Assembly (NCBI RefSeq): GCF_000147335.1
Contig: NC_014501.1
Coordinates: 5,386,501 to 5,450,500, forward strand
DNA: 64,000 bases
Direction of reading: 5' to 3'
From: Gloeothece verrucosa PCC 7822
Lineage (GTDB): Bacteria > Cyanobacteriota > Cyanobacteriia > Cyanobacteriales > Microcystaceae
The position numbers and the translations under genes were made by a program. The notes beneath the pieces were generated by a model, which worked only from the letters and a program-made list of their open reading frames with translations, had not been told where the DNA came from and ran no database searches. The stretch's first letter is position 1; each line of letters begins with the position of its first letter. Positions 18,465 through 26,882 of this stretch are shown piece after piece.

Positions 18465-18493
18465 ATAATAATGGCTTTTGCCATGTTGTGCAA
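18465..18493 (-). promoter_or_regulatory. promoter of 6S RNA
   Basis: Reading the minus strand, TTGCAC (18488-18493) and TATTAT (18465-18470) are separated by 17 bp, near the sigma-70 optimum, and place the start near 18457, where the closing stem of 6S RNA begins. Confidence 0.6.
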
Positions 18494-18507
18494 GGGGAAA
18501 GAGAAAA

Positions 18508-18574
18508 GGGTGTGGGGTGTGGGGTGTAGGGTGTGGGGTGTGGGGTGTAGGGTGTGGGGTGCGGGGTGTGGGGT
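18508..18574. repeat. TGTGGGG/TGTAGGG heptamer tandem repeat
   Basis: Nine or so heptamers in a row. TGTAGGG replaces TGTGGGG at every third unit in the first part, making a 21-bp higher-order repeat. It sits between 6S RNA and the plus-strand M16 gene. Confidence 0.85.
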
Positions 18575-18594
18575 AAAGGGGGAAGGTAGAAAGG

Positions 18595-18613
18595 CTAATG
18601 ACCAATGACTAAT
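18595..18613. repeat. CTAATGAC short tandem repeat
   Basis: CTAATGACCAATGACTAATGACT-type units in front of the plus-strand M16 gene; same family as at 4901-4930. Confidence 0.6.
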
Positions 18614-18674
18614 GACTCGCTGACTGCTGAATATAGTTAAGATAGAAACAGTAACGCCAATCAAACTACGACGA

Positions 18675-19973
18675 ATGACTGCAGTTCTGCTCAAAACTCC
18701 ACCCCTAAATGCGCCTAAACTGGTTCAACTCTCTAATGGGTTAACCATCGTGGCTGAACAAATGCCCGTAGACGCGGTCAATTTAAATGTCTGGCTTAAC
18801 GTAGGTTCAGTAAAAGAGTCTGATGAAATTAATGGGATGGCCCATTTCTTAGAACACATGGTTTTTAAGGGAACTCCTCAACTCAAAAGTGGGGAGTTTG
18901 AGCGTTTTATAGAAGAAAGAGGGGCAATTACTAATGCAGCGACCAGCCAAGAATACACTCATTATTACATTACTACTGCCCCCAAAGATTTTGCTCAACT
19001 GGCTCCTTTACAGTTGGATGTGGTCTTAAATGCGATGATTCCCGATGAAGCATTTGAACGGGAAAGGTTAGTCGTTTTAGAAGAAATTCGCCGCTCAGAA
19101 GATAATCCTCGCCGCCGCACTTTTTATCGGGCGATGGAGACTTGTTTTGAGAAATTGCCCTATCGTCGTCCCGTTTTAGGCCCAGCTACGGTGATTGAAA
19201 ATTTAACCCCTCAACAAATGCGCTCATTTCATGACTATTGGTATCAACCTCAGTCCATGACGGCTAGTGTGGTGGGTAATCTCCCTGTAGATGAGATGAT
19301 AGAAACGGTAGCTGATGCTTTTAGTCAGGCTTACATAAAACCGACGGACAGGCCATTTTTCAACGGGCATAACTCACAAGTATTAGAACCTGAACCGGCC
19401 TTTAATGATATTATTCGTCGAGAATATGAGGATGAGAGTTTACATCAAGCTCGACTGGTGATGGCTTGGCGAGTTCCCGGGTTAACACAACTTGAGGAAA
19501 CTTATGCTTTAGATGTGTTGGCTGTGATTTTAGGTCAAGGAAAAGTGTCTCGTCTATTTCGAGATTTACGGGAAGATAAAGGCTTAGTTTCTCATATCAG
19601 CGCCAGCAATATGAGTCAGGGAGTACAGGGCATCTTTTATATTAGTGCCCAGTTACCGGTAGAAAATATCCCTCGCGTGGAAGCGGCTATTACCGAACAT
19701 ATTCGTCAAATTCAGAAACAATCAATTAAAGAAACCGAATTAGCCCGCATTAGCACTCAAGTGGCCAATCGGTTTATCTTTAATAATGAAAGACCGAGTG
19801 ATCGCGCGAATCTTTACGGCTATTATCAATCTCAGCTACAAACGTTAGAACCGGCCCTCAATTATCCCTCAAAAATTCAATCGTTAAAGATAGAAGAGGT
19901 TCAAAATGCCGCACAACGTTATCTATCTCCACAAGCTTACGCTATTGTAGTCATGAAACCCACTGTTAAGTAA
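18675..19973 (+). CDS. M16-family zinc metallopeptidase (active)
   Basis: The third M16 gene here, 432 residues, divergent from the other two. The HFLEH zinc site (H57-E60-H61) and the third ligand in VVLEEIRRSEDNPRRR are intact, as is GQGKVSRLFRDLREDKGLV. It has no inactive partner next to it and could be a homodimer or pair with the homologue at 15373-16641. The fructosamine-kinase-like gene follows after 22 bp and may be co-transcribed. Confidence 0.92.
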   Translation: MTAVLLKTPPLNAPKLVQLSNGLTIVAEQMPVDAVNLNVWLNVGSVKESDEINGMAHFLEHMVFKGTPQLKSGEFERFIEERGAITNAATSQEYTHYYITTAPKDFAQLAPLQLDVVLNAMIPDEAFERERLVVLEEIRRSEDNPRRRTFYRAMETCFEKLPYRRPVLGPATVIENLTPQQMRSFHDYWYQPQSMTASVVGNLPVDEMIETVADAFSQAYIKPTDRPFFNGHNSQVLEPEPAFNDIIRREYEDESLHQARLVMAWRVPGLTQLEETYALDVLAVILGQGKVSRLFRDLREDKGLVSHISASNMSQGVQGIFYISAQLPVENIPRVEAAITEHIRQIQKQSIKETELARISTQVANRFIFNNERPSDRANLYGYYQSQLQTLEPALNYPSKIQSLKIEEVQNAAQRYLSPQAYAIVVMKPTVK

Positions 19974-19995
19974 TCTATTAGACTATTTCACGGCA

Positions 19996-20865
19996 ATGTG
20001 GAACGCAATTGCAGAACATATCTCTCAAGTCACTAACCACGAGTTCGAAGTCTTAGAACGCCGTTCGGTTAGTGGGGGATGTATCAATCAAGGTTATTCC
20101 CTTAGCGGCAAGGGATTAACCTATTTTGTTAAGATCAATCATGCTTCCCAAGTAGAAATGTTTGAAGCGGAGGCCCTCGGATTAAAACAAATGCTCGCTA
20201 CCCAAACCATTCTTGTCCCTAAACCGATATGTTGGGGAATGACGGACCGTTCGAGTTATTTAGTTCTAGAATGGTTAGAATTTGGGCGGGGAAATAGCGA
20301 GTCTTGGCAAGCGATGGGGCAAAAATTGGCCCTGATGCACAAAGCCGGCGGTTCATCTCGGTTTGGTTGGGAACGAAATAATACGATTGGTTCAACGCCT
20401 CAAATTAATACTTGGACGGAAAATTGGGCCGAGTTTTTTGCTGAATACCGCATTGGTTATCAGTTGAAATTAGCCCGAAAACGTGGGGCAAATTTGCCGG
20501 ATGCAACTCAGGTGATTCCTTTTGTTAAGGAGTTTTTAGGGGATAGAAAGCCTAACCCTTCTCTGGTTCATGGTGATTTATGGTCCGGTAATGCGGCGGT
20601 GACGACTTCTGGAGAACCGGTGATTTTAGATCCCGCTACTTATTATGGTGACCCGGAAGTGGATATTGCCATGACTGAATTGTTTGGGGGTTTTACGGGG
20701 GCGTTTTATCGGGGTTATAGTGATGTTTTGCCGCTAGATTCGGGTTATGAAAAACGCAAAACGCTCTACAATCTTTATCACATTCTGAATCATTTTAATC
20801 TGTTTGGCGGCGGCTATGCGGCTCAGGCTAATCAAATGTTACAGCAAGTGATGTCTGGAAAATGA
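19996..20865 (+). CDS. fructosamine kinase family protein
   Basis: A 289-residue member of the fructosamine kinase/aminoglycoside phosphotransferase fold. Catalytic Asp lies in LVHGDLWSGN and the magnesium-binding Asp in VILDPATYYGDPEVDIAM; the N-lobe Lys is in TYFVKINHA. Such enzymes phosphorylate ketosamines on glycated proteins, which triggers deglycation. It follows an M16 peptidase by 22 bp, suggesting a shared transcript and perhaps protein quality control; that link is inference. Confidence 0.88.
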   Translation: MWNAIAEHISQVTNHEFEVLERRSVSGGCINQGYSLSGKGLTYFVKINHASQVEMFEAEALGLKQMLATQTILVPKPICWGMTDRSSYLVLEWLEFGRGNSESWQAMGQKLALMHKAGGSSRFGWERNNTIGSTPQINTWTENWAEFFAEYRIGYQLKLARKRGANLPDATQVIPFVKEFLGDRKPNPSLVHGDLWSGNAAVTTSGEPVILDPATYYGDPEVDIAMTELFGGFTGAFYRGYSDVLPLDSGYEKRKTLYNLYHILNHFNLFGGGYAAQANQMLQQVMSGK

Positions 20866-20867
20866 AT

Positions 20868-20913
20868 TATTAGTCATTAGTCATTAGTCATGGGTCATTG
20901 GTCATTAGTTATG
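20868..20913. repeat. TCATTAG short tandem repeat
   Basis: Four to five TCATTAG units with a TCATGGGTCATT interruption, between two convergent genes; nearly the same sequence as at 4901-4930. Confidence 0.85.
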
Positions 20914-20944
20914 AGCCAGGATTTTCAACTTATCACTCATAACT

Positions 20945-21982
20945 TTATTTATGTTTTTTCCTTGTATGAGGTTTAACATAAGTTCCATTTTTTTTGTAAT
21001 GGCCTTTAACATGAATTTCTTTATTATCATTTCCCCACGACCAAGAAGAATTAGAATAATTTTGACTAGATTGATAGGAATTATGAGTTAGTTTATTTTG
21101 ATATTTATTCTGTATTTTTAATTTTTCATCTTGTTCTTTTTGTAATTTTTCCTTTCTAGCTTCTTCTTCTTTTTTTCGACGAGCTTCTTGTTCTCTTTTT
21201 AGACGACGAGCTTCTTGTTCTTTGTCTAAACGTTTCTGTTTTAAAAATAAACGTTTTCCTTGGAGATATTTTAAGTTAATTGAAGATAAATTATCCTCAT
21301 CAAAAATATTTTTCAAAATTATTTGCAAAGCTTCATTTATTAAAATATCAGCAATTATTGGATTGATTTGTTCTAATTTTTCAAGAAAAACTTCTTGCTC
21401 TTCTAAAAAATTTTCTTGCAAAATAATAATTTCTTGTTCTTTAGTTGATAATAAACTCATAATTTTTTTGTATTCTTGTATAATTTCGTTTTCTTCCTTA
21501 TTTGGAGCTACATAAACATTTTTTTCTTTTGGCAACCAGCAAGATAATATGATTAGAAAAACCAAAAATATCAATAATACAATATAAAATTTACTGTTAA
21601 TGTTATTGAAAATAATTAATTTAAATAATAGCAAAGTGGTTATGGGAATTATTGAACCCAAAGAAAAAAGAATTAAATACTTAATTAATTTTGAAATTAT
21701 GATTCTTTTTCTGTTAGCTTTAAGATAAGCTTGCCGTTGCTTTTCTTCCCTTTCTGTTTGCATTAATTTTCTTTTTTCATCTAGTTCTTTTTCTTGATTC
21801 TTTAGTTGCTGAATAGTTCTGTTTAGAATCGTTATTGAGGTTTGAAGCTTTTCTAACTCTGCTCCCTTTTGTATAAGTTCTGCTTTTTTCTGTTCTTCAG
21901 ATTGAATCCCAAAAAAGCCTAAAATTCCTCCAACGACAGAGCCTAGTAACTTCTCGTCTTTTTCATTATCTTTGTAATCCAT
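20945..21982 (-). CDS. coiled-coil membrane protein of unknown function
   Basis: The 345 residues divide into an N-terminal coiled coil (about 30-90, rich in E, K, Q), two membrane helices (about 97-118 and 130-150), a second long coiled coil with repeated EEQE-type and EARRKKEEEARKEK runs (160-285), and a short tail ending HVKGHYKKNGTYVKPHTRK. The tail resembles a motif (GYxRxNGTYVxPH) seen at the ends of many bacterial secreted or surface proteins. Very low GC and Lys/Glu-rich, unlike its neighbours, so recent gain is possible. Function is not recognised. Confidence 0.7.
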   Translation of the reverse strand: MDYKDNEKDEKLLGSVVGGILGFFGIQSEEQKKAELIQKGAELEKLQTSITILNRTIQQLKNQEKELDEKRKLMQTEREEKQRQAYLKANRKRIIISKLIKYLILFSLGSIIPITTLLLFKLIIFNNINSKFYIVLLIFLVFLIILSCWLPKEKNVYVAPNKEENEIIQEYKKIMSLLSTKEQEIIILQENFLEEQEVFLEKLEQINPIIADILINEALQIILKNIFDEDNLSSINLKYLQGKRLFLKQKRLDKEQEARRLKREQEARRKKEEEARKEKLQKEQDEKLKIQNKYQNKLTHNSYQSSQNYSNSSWSWGNDNKEIHVKGHYKKNGTYVKPHTRKKHK

Positions 21983-22095
21983 TTAAGTACCACCCATCAA
22001 TTTTTGAAGTTTTTCATATATATAGTGCCCATTTTTAGCAAAATTAATATCATGAGCTTATATTGAAAAGATATGAAAAAAATAGCTGTAATTTT

Positions 22096-22150
22096 TAAGC
22101 CTGCGTAGGCAGGCTTTGTTCGTGTAGCCCCACCCTTCAGGGTGTGGGCG
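22096..22150. repeat. REP-like double-hairpin element, second copy
   Basis: AAGCCTGC-gtag-GCAGGCTT is a perfect 8-bp hairpin, followed by GTTCGTGTAGCC and an imperfect CCCCACCCT/AGGGTGTGG hairpin. The linker matches that of the element at 6838-6950, while the stems carry compensatory differences. Confidence 0.7.
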
Positions 22151-22226
22151 TATATATGGGCGTGGGTATTGGTATGGGCGTATATAGCGCTACTTGCTAG
22201 GGTTAGGAAATTTTTATCCCCCCTAA

Positions 22227-22245
22227 CCCCCCTTCATAAGGGGGG
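22227..22245 (-). terminator. CCCCCCTT/AAGGGGGG hairpin after purH
   Basis: Perfect 8-bp GC-rich stem with a 3-base loop, about 70 bp past the purH stop. It is a common cyanobacterial spacer repeat and could terminate purH. Confidence 0.45.
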
Positions 22246-22312
22246 AACTTTCCTACAACCTATGTCTTAATCTATGCTTCAATTGCTATATATGGGCCTG
22301 TATGCTAGTGTC

Positions 22313-23866
22313 CTAATGATTAAAATGCCGCATACCGGTCAAAATCATCACCAAGCCTAATTCATTAGCCGCTTTAATCACGGTTTTATCCTTCACAGAT
22401 CCCCCAGGTTGAATAATAGCAACAATTCCCGCGTCTGCCGCAGTCCTGACGGAATCATCAAACGGGAAAAACCCATCACTAGCCAAATAAGCCCCCTTAG
22501 CCGCAACTCCGGCTTCTTCTAGGGCAATTTTAACCGAACCGACGCGATTCATTTGCCCGGCACCTACCCCTAAAGTCGTGCGGTTTTTTGTCACTACAAT
22601 GGCATTAGATTTAACGTGCTTAGTAACTTTCCAACCAAACAATAACTCAGCTAACATTTCCGGGGTAGGTTGTTTTTCAGTGACAATTTCCCAAGTTTCG
22701 GGGTCATCTTTAGCATCATCAGAAGCTTGTACCAAAAAACCGCCGGCAATGACTTTTACCACTTGTTTAGGACCTTCATTTAAATTCGGTAAAACTAACA
22801 CCCGTACATTCCCTTTAGCCGCTAAAATCTCTTTAGCTTCCTCATCACATCCAGGGGCAACCACACACTCTAAAAAAGTTGTGGTTAGTGCTTTGGCGGT
22901 TTGGGAATCAATAGATTTATTGAGAGCAACAATTCCCCCAAAAGCCGAAACAGAATCAGCATTAAACGCCTTTTCATAAGCCTCGACTAAAGTGGTACCA
23001 ATGGCAACACCGCAGGGGTTAGTATGCTTAAGAATGGCACAAGCGGCTTCATCTGAACCAAATTCTGTAATGATGCGTCGGGCGGCTTCTAGGTCAACTA
23101 AATTATTGTAACTGAGTTCCTTTCCTTGTAACTTAATAGCGGCTGCCCAACCCGTCGCTTGAGTTCCGGTTTGATACCAAGAGGCACTCTGATGGGGGTT
23201 TTCTCCATAACGGAGAGATTGCAATTCTACACCAGCGAGACTAAAACGAGTGGGTAAAGGTTTATCGGTTTCTTCTGTGGCAAGACTGGCAAAATAAGAA
23301 GCAATGGCTTGATCGTAAGCATTCGTCAAAGCAAAAGTTTCTCCGGCCATTTTTTGACGAAAGGCGAGGGAAGTTTCCCCGTTATGCTGTCTTAATTCTT
23401 CTAGATAGGCTTGATAATATTTCGGGTTAGATAATACCGTTAGATGAGCAAAGTTTTTGGCACTCGCCCGTAACATGGCCGGCCCCCCGATGTCTATTTG
23501 TTCTATCGCTTCGGCCACCGTAACATTTTCTTGAGCGATGGTTTGCTCAAATGGATAAAGATTGACTACCACTAAATCTAGAGGACGAATATTATTTGCT
23601 TGGAGGTCTTCTAAATCTTGCGGCACATCTTTGCGGGCTAAAATGCCTCCATGAACGCGAGGATGGAGGGTTTTGACTCTTCCACCGAGGATTTCGGGAG
23701 AGCCGGTGTACTCACTGACTTTGATTACGGGGAGGCCAGCCGCTTGTAGAGATTTTGCGGTTCCTCCACTGCTAATAATTTCAAACCCAAATTCTTCGAC
23801 TAACTGACGGGCGAATTCTACTAGACCACTTTTATCTGATACGCTCAGTAGTGCTAAACGTCCCAT
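22313..23866 (-). CDS. purH: bifunctional AICAR transformylase / IMP cyclohydrolase
   Basis: Catalyses the last two steps of de novo purine synthesis. The start chosen is the ATG at 23866 (MGRLALLSVSDKSGLVEFA), with an AAAGGGA site upstream; an ATG at 23914 would add 16 hydrophilic residues. The N-terminal MGS-like cyclohydrolase domain (SDKSG, SSGGTAKSL, GRVKTLHPRVHGG) is followed by the transformylase domain with the catalytic KHTNPCG and the C-terminal FPFDDSVRTAADAGI and QPGGSVKD. Length of 517 residues is normal. Confidence 0.97.
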   Translation of the reverse strand: MGRLALLSVSDKSGLVEFARQLVEEFGFEIISSGGTAKSLQAAGLPVIKVSEYTGSPEILGGRVKTLHPRVHGGILARKDVPQDLEDLQANNIRPLDLVVVNLYPFEQTIAQENVTVAEAIEQIDIGGPAMLRASAKNFAHLTVLSNPKYYQAYLEELRQHNGETSLAFRQKMAGETFALTNAYDQAIASYFASLATEETDKPLPTRFSLAGVELQSLRYGENPHQSASWYQTGTQATGWAAAIKLQGKELSYNNLVDLEAARRIITEFGSDEAACAILKHTNPCGVAIGTTLVEAYEKAFNADSVSAFGGIVALNKSIDSQTAKALTTTFLECVVAPGCDEEAKEILAAKGNVRVLVLPNLNEGPKQVVKVIAGGFLVQASDDAKDDPETWEIVTEKQPTPEMLAELLFGWKVTKHVKSNAIVVTKNRTTLGVGAGQMNRVGSVKIALEEAGVAAKGAYLASDGFFPFDDSVRTAADAGIVAIIQPGGSVKDKTVIKAANELGLVMILTGMRHFNH

Positions 23867-23968
23867 GACTTTGCCGTTCCCTTTGTCTGTATCAACGAGT
23901 TTATTATCTCCCATTCGTTAGATTTTCAACCGGATCTAAATGTTAAGTCATTGAACTTAACCCCCTAG

Positions 23969-23991
23969 CCCTTTTCCCTACAAGGGAAGGG
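23969..23991 (-). terminator. hairpin after the DUF937 gene
   Basis: CCCTTTTCCCT and AGGGAAGGG pair with one interruption, 40 bp past the stop of the DUF937 gene. Confidence 0.35.
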
Positions 23992-24031
23992 GGAAGAAAA
24001 TATTCCGATACATTCGCGCAGGGTGAAGGGA

Positions 24032-24553
24032 TTATTTATTGAGATAGCGCATGGCCATGCCCATCGCATCAGAAATATCCACGTCTCCATCGCCATCTGC
24101 ATCTAGAAAATTATTAAGAACAGGATTTGATCCCTGTGAATTTTGAGAATGATTGCCCGTTTTCAGGAAATTTAAGACTAACGGCACGAGGACGGGTAAC
24201 ATTCTCTCAATAGTTTGAGCGTTAATACCTGTCCTAGATTCTACCTGTTGGGCGATTTGTTGGAGTTGGGGAGCATTAAACAGGAGATCGAGCGCTTGGG
24301 GACTTGCTTGTGTGCCGCCAAATTGGTTAATAATTTGTTGGACTTGTTGATCTCCTTCGCTATTGCGTTTTTCTTGCAGAGCGGAGCGAGTATAATTGCC
24401 AATAATTGATAGAGCCGACTGAATGGCTCCGGGCGAGGTTTGATAAGTGTTACTCAGTTGCTCTACTGTGCCCAAAATATTCGATAATTGTCCAGAATTG
24501 CCTTCTTGTTCAGGATTATTGATGGCATCTAGAATTTGATTAAATAAGCTCAT
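24032..24553 (-). CDS. DUF937 protein with C-terminal EF-hand-like loop
   Basis: The 173-residue protein has a Gln/Asn-rich helical DUF937 region (QLSNTYQTSP, SIIGNYTRSALQ, LLFNAPQLQQIAQQVESRTG, MLPVLVPLVLNFLK) and ends in a calcium-binding loop DADGDGDVDISD, as in EF-hand or dockerin repeats. There is one loop, not the pair expected for a dockerin. Function unknown; no signal peptide. Confidence 0.82.
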   Translation of the reverse strand: MSLFNQILDAINNPEQEGNSGQLSNILGTVEQLSNTYQTSPGAIQSALSIIGNYTRSALQEKRNSEGDQQVQQIINQFGGTQASPQALDLLFNAPQLQQIAQQVESRTGINAQTIERMLPVLVPLVLNFLKTGNHSQNSQGSNPVLNNFLDADGDGDVDISDAMGMAMRYLNK

Positions 24554-24638
24554 GGTTAATTAACCCACCGATTTTATGACCAATATTATCAAAAATTAGT
24601 TGGGGCAGTTCTTCTTTGCCTGCCCCTAAAGAAAGAGA

Positions 24639-25238
24639 TTATTGTGGCACTAATTCGGAATTAAACTCATTGAAAGAGCGGCGTTTTAATTGTATCGACT
24701 CAGAGCGGGGTAGGAGGTCAAAAACTTGCCTTAAAACGTCGTCCATCGCTTCGTATTTTACCTGTCCTTTGCCATTAAAAACCTCTTTTCCTTGTTGATC
24801 TAAAATCACGGTTTGAGGAACAGCCCCATCGTAATAGTAGCCGACTTCATTGATGGAATAAGAGTCTTTAATCGGAATAGAATCGACACTGATGGGGATA
24901 ATACTAGCCGCTCGTCCGTAAAACTCCTGTAAACGAGACACTACGCCGGCATATTGCTTACAGTCGCTGCTATCATCCAGATAATAGACAATGATGGCGG
25001 GCATTTGTCGTTGTAAAGACTCGCTTAAGGTAATTTTAGAGGGTACTAAGGAGCCATTCCCCGCATAGACAACAAAAATATTGCCATCTAGACGATCATC
25101 GTCAATACCGGCATTTGCCGGCGAGGTGGCAAAAATACACAAGCTAGTAAAAACGGCGATCAGCATCACCAGACACAGTTTAAACCCACGTCGCCCTTGT
25201 TCAGATTTGATTGAATTTTGTTTTGATCCCATCAGCAT
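24639..25238 (-). CDS. thylakoid membrane photosystem I accumulation factor (thioredoxin-like)
   Basis: The start chosen is the ATG at 25238 (MLMGSKQNSIK); the ATG at 25277 overlaps the divergent gene further. A signal or anchor helix (about 20-45, ending ATSPANAG) precedes a thioredoxin-like domain with GNIFVVYAGNGSLVPSKITL and IVYYLDDSSDCKQYAGVVS. The CxxC of true thioredoxins is reduced to one Cys (DSSDCKQ). I recognise the family as a cyanobacterial/plastid factor needed for normal photosystem I levels. It is notable in a window carrying psaA, psaB and psaE. Confidence 0.75.
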   Translation of the reverse strand: MLMGSKQNSIKSEQGRRGFKLCLVMLIAVFTSLCIFATSPANAGIDDDRLDGNIFVVYAGNGSLVPSKITLSESLQRQMPAIIVYYLDDSSDCKQYAGVVSRLQEFYGRAASIIPISVDSIPIKDSYSINEVGYYYDGAVPQTVILDQQGKEVFNGKGQVKYEAMDDVLRQVFDLLPRSESIQLKRRSFNEFNSELVPQ

Positions 25239-25308
25239 GAATGAACCTATTTTTGCTAACTTGGTTAGAATACACACAAGACATAGTTTAATCCTGAGCG
25301 AAAATGTT

Positions 25309-25851
25309 GTGAATCAGCAGCAGACAACGACACGATTGAAGTCCAAGGAGCTACCGCTTCAAAGTCGGTTGGCTAATACCCACTATGCTATTTTAGGGCT
25401 ACATCCTTCTGCATCCGTCATAGAAATTCGCCGTGCTTATCGGGAGTTAAGTAAACTTTATCATCCTGATACCACTGCTCTGGCTCCCGAAGTGGCTAAA
25501 ACTAAGTTTCATCGCTTGAATGAAGCTTATGCTACCTTGAGTAACCCTGAGCGGCGATCGCTCTATGACTTAAAAATTGGTTACTCTCGATGGAATGTGA
25601 TTCAAACCCCTCAAGATCTTAACCGATCAGGGGAGCAACAACAGCAATGGTCTAAGTCAGCTTATCTCGATCCCAGTGATCGGCCTTTATCAGCCGGAGA
25701 AATTTTTGCGCTGTTGATCTTAGGAGTCACTTTGCTCGGTTGTTTAGCACTGGCCATTTTAATGGCTTTGTTGCGCGGCGATCCCCTGGTTCCCCCTTCG
25801 GCTTTACCTAATACGAATTTTTCATTATTATTCCCCTTTATTGGCTTTTAA
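25309..25851 (+). CDS. J-domain (DnaJ-like) membrane protein
   Basis: About 180 residues from the GTG at 25309 (starting VNQQQTTTRLKSK); an ATG at 25237 is in frame but overlaps the divergent gene. The J domain runs from NTHYAILGLHPSAS through the HPD motif in LYHPDTTAL to SNPERRSLYDLKIGY. One membrane helix follows near the C-terminus (EIFALLILGVTLLGCLALAI). It would recruit a DnaK chaperone to a membrane. The DUF3143 gene follows at once and the PSI factor is divergent. Confidence 0.85.
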   Translation: MNQQQTTTRLKSKELPLQSRLANTHYAILGLHPSASVIEIRRAYRELSKLYHPDTTALAPEVAKTKFHRLNEAYATLSNPERRSLYDLKIGYSRWNVIQTPQDLNRSGEQQQQWSKSAYLDPSDRPLSAGEIFALLILGVTLLGCLALAILMALLRGDPLVPPSALPNTNFSLLFPFIGF

Positions 25852-25864
25852 ATTTGGAATGTTT

Positions 25865-26137
25865 ATGGTTTTTCCCCCACCCGAAACTCCTTTATATAAT
25901 CATCCTCTTCCTGTGATCGAACAATGGTTAACTGATTTGGGTTGTCAGCAAGACCGAAACAATCTACACTCTTGGACAGTGGAGCGTTCTACTTGGAAAG
26001 CAACTATTTATCTAGAAGTAGAAGAATTAAGCGTTTGTTATCTTGATGCTGCCGAAGGAGGCGGAGATATCAAACGTTCTTTTAAATATTCTTTAAGTCG
26101 GGAAGATATTGAATCAGCCGTTTTTTCTGGACCTTAA
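25865..26137 (+). CDS. DUF3143 family protein
   Basis: The start at 25865 (MVFPPPETPLYNHPLP) has GGA 6 bases upstream and avoids overlap with the J-domain gene; an ATG at 25841 would overlap it by 11 bp. The 90-residue product has the conserved core LPVIEQWLTDLGCQQD and LHSWTVERSTWKATIYLEVEELSVCYLD. Cyanobacterial and plastid families with this core have no known function. It lies 13 bp after the J-domain gene, so they are probably one operon. Confidence 0.85.
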   Translation: MVFPPPETPLYNHPLPVIEQWLTDLGCQQDRNNLHSWTVERSTWKATIYLEVEELSVCYLDAAEGGGDIKRSFKYSLSREDIESAVFSGP

Positions 26138-26196
26138 ACAACTGTTAAATAGGTGTTAGGTAGAGAAAGATTTCTAAATTACCTAAAACCTAATTT

Positions 26197-26541
26197 TTAA
26201 AATTTTATTTTTTTATATAGCCAATTGGTGATCAATTGGGGACTGTTTTTTCTAAACCAACGGAAGGCAACAACTTTAAAAGCCGGTTTGGATAAACGGG
26301 CAATATATTTGATGATGCCATTGACCGGGCGGCGGGGAAATTTTTTGTCAATTAAGTTAACTGACCCCACATCATAAAGACAATCTAGAATTAATTTAAC
26401 GGTGGCTTCTTCCCGGTCTACTAAATTTTCCAGCAGGAGAAGAACATCATCCATGCGTTTTTGTTCAATACGCTTTTTGTCGGTAACAGAAGGAATTAGA
26501 GTTTGGGGTTTTGCCAAAGCTGTATTGCGTGTTGTCAGCAT
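26197..26541 (-). CDS. conserved cyanobacterial protein, 114 residues
   Basis: No family is named. The protein is basic, mostly helical, and has a conserved-looking middle (LLLLENLVDREEATVKLILD) and Arg/Lys-rich end (VVAFRWFRKNSPQLITNW). No signal or membrane segment is clear. It lies 60 bp from the convergent DUF3143 gene. Confidence 0.7.
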   Translation of the reverse strand: MLTTRNTALAKPQTLIPSVTDKKRIEQKRMDDVLLLLENLVDREEATVKLILDCLYDVGSVNLIDKKFPRRPVNGIIKYIARLSKPAFKVVAFRWFRKNSPQLITNWLYKKIKF

Positions 26542-26882
26542 TAACTTGTGGTTAACTTGGATTGTTAATGAATATACAATATTTTAACATTTTTATTTAA
26601 AATCTCTTTAAAAAACTAAAAAAACCTTTCTTAGGGAGGACGAAGGAATAGAGTCTCTATTGAAGGCAAGTGCAATAGTGTCAGAAAAGATTAATGATTA
26701 ATTTAACTGAAAGTTAATGATTGCTTAGTCTAGGGAAATAGTTCCAGACTGAACTGGCCAGAGTTGCCGGCAAATATCGTCTCCACTGCTGTAGAGATGC
26801 CGATGACCCTACAGGAGTATAATTTAAAGCATTAAAAACGAAGCTTTTGTTTTAGCTTTTTACTCGAGACTGGTAAGTTTAT
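26542..26882. other. spacer upstream of the aminotransferase gene
   Basis: 341 bp with no ORF. TATAAT at 26818-26823 is a strong -10 candidate for the aminotransferase, 60 bp ahead of its ATG, but its -35 is poor. Nothing else stands out. Confidence 0.4.
26818..26823 (+). promoter_or_regulatory. candidate -10 box of the aminotransferase gene
   Basis: A perfect TATAAT 60 bp upstream of the start codon. No good -35 lies at the usual distance. Confidence 0.35.

Larger units (their letters stand above)
21983..22312. other. repeat-rich spacer upstream of the coiled-coil gene
   Basis: 330 bp without a gene. It contains a REP-like core (22096-22150), three or four GGGCGTATATA/GGGCGTGGGTAT units (22147-22190), and a CCCCCCTT-cat-AAGGGGGG hairpin (22227-22245) downstream of purH. 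Confidence 0.7.

Noticed and set aside
18461..18694. A 77-codon minus-strand ORF with repeated PHTLHPT residues
   Set aside because: It is a reading of the heptamer tandem array and crosses the 6S RNA promoter and an M16 start.
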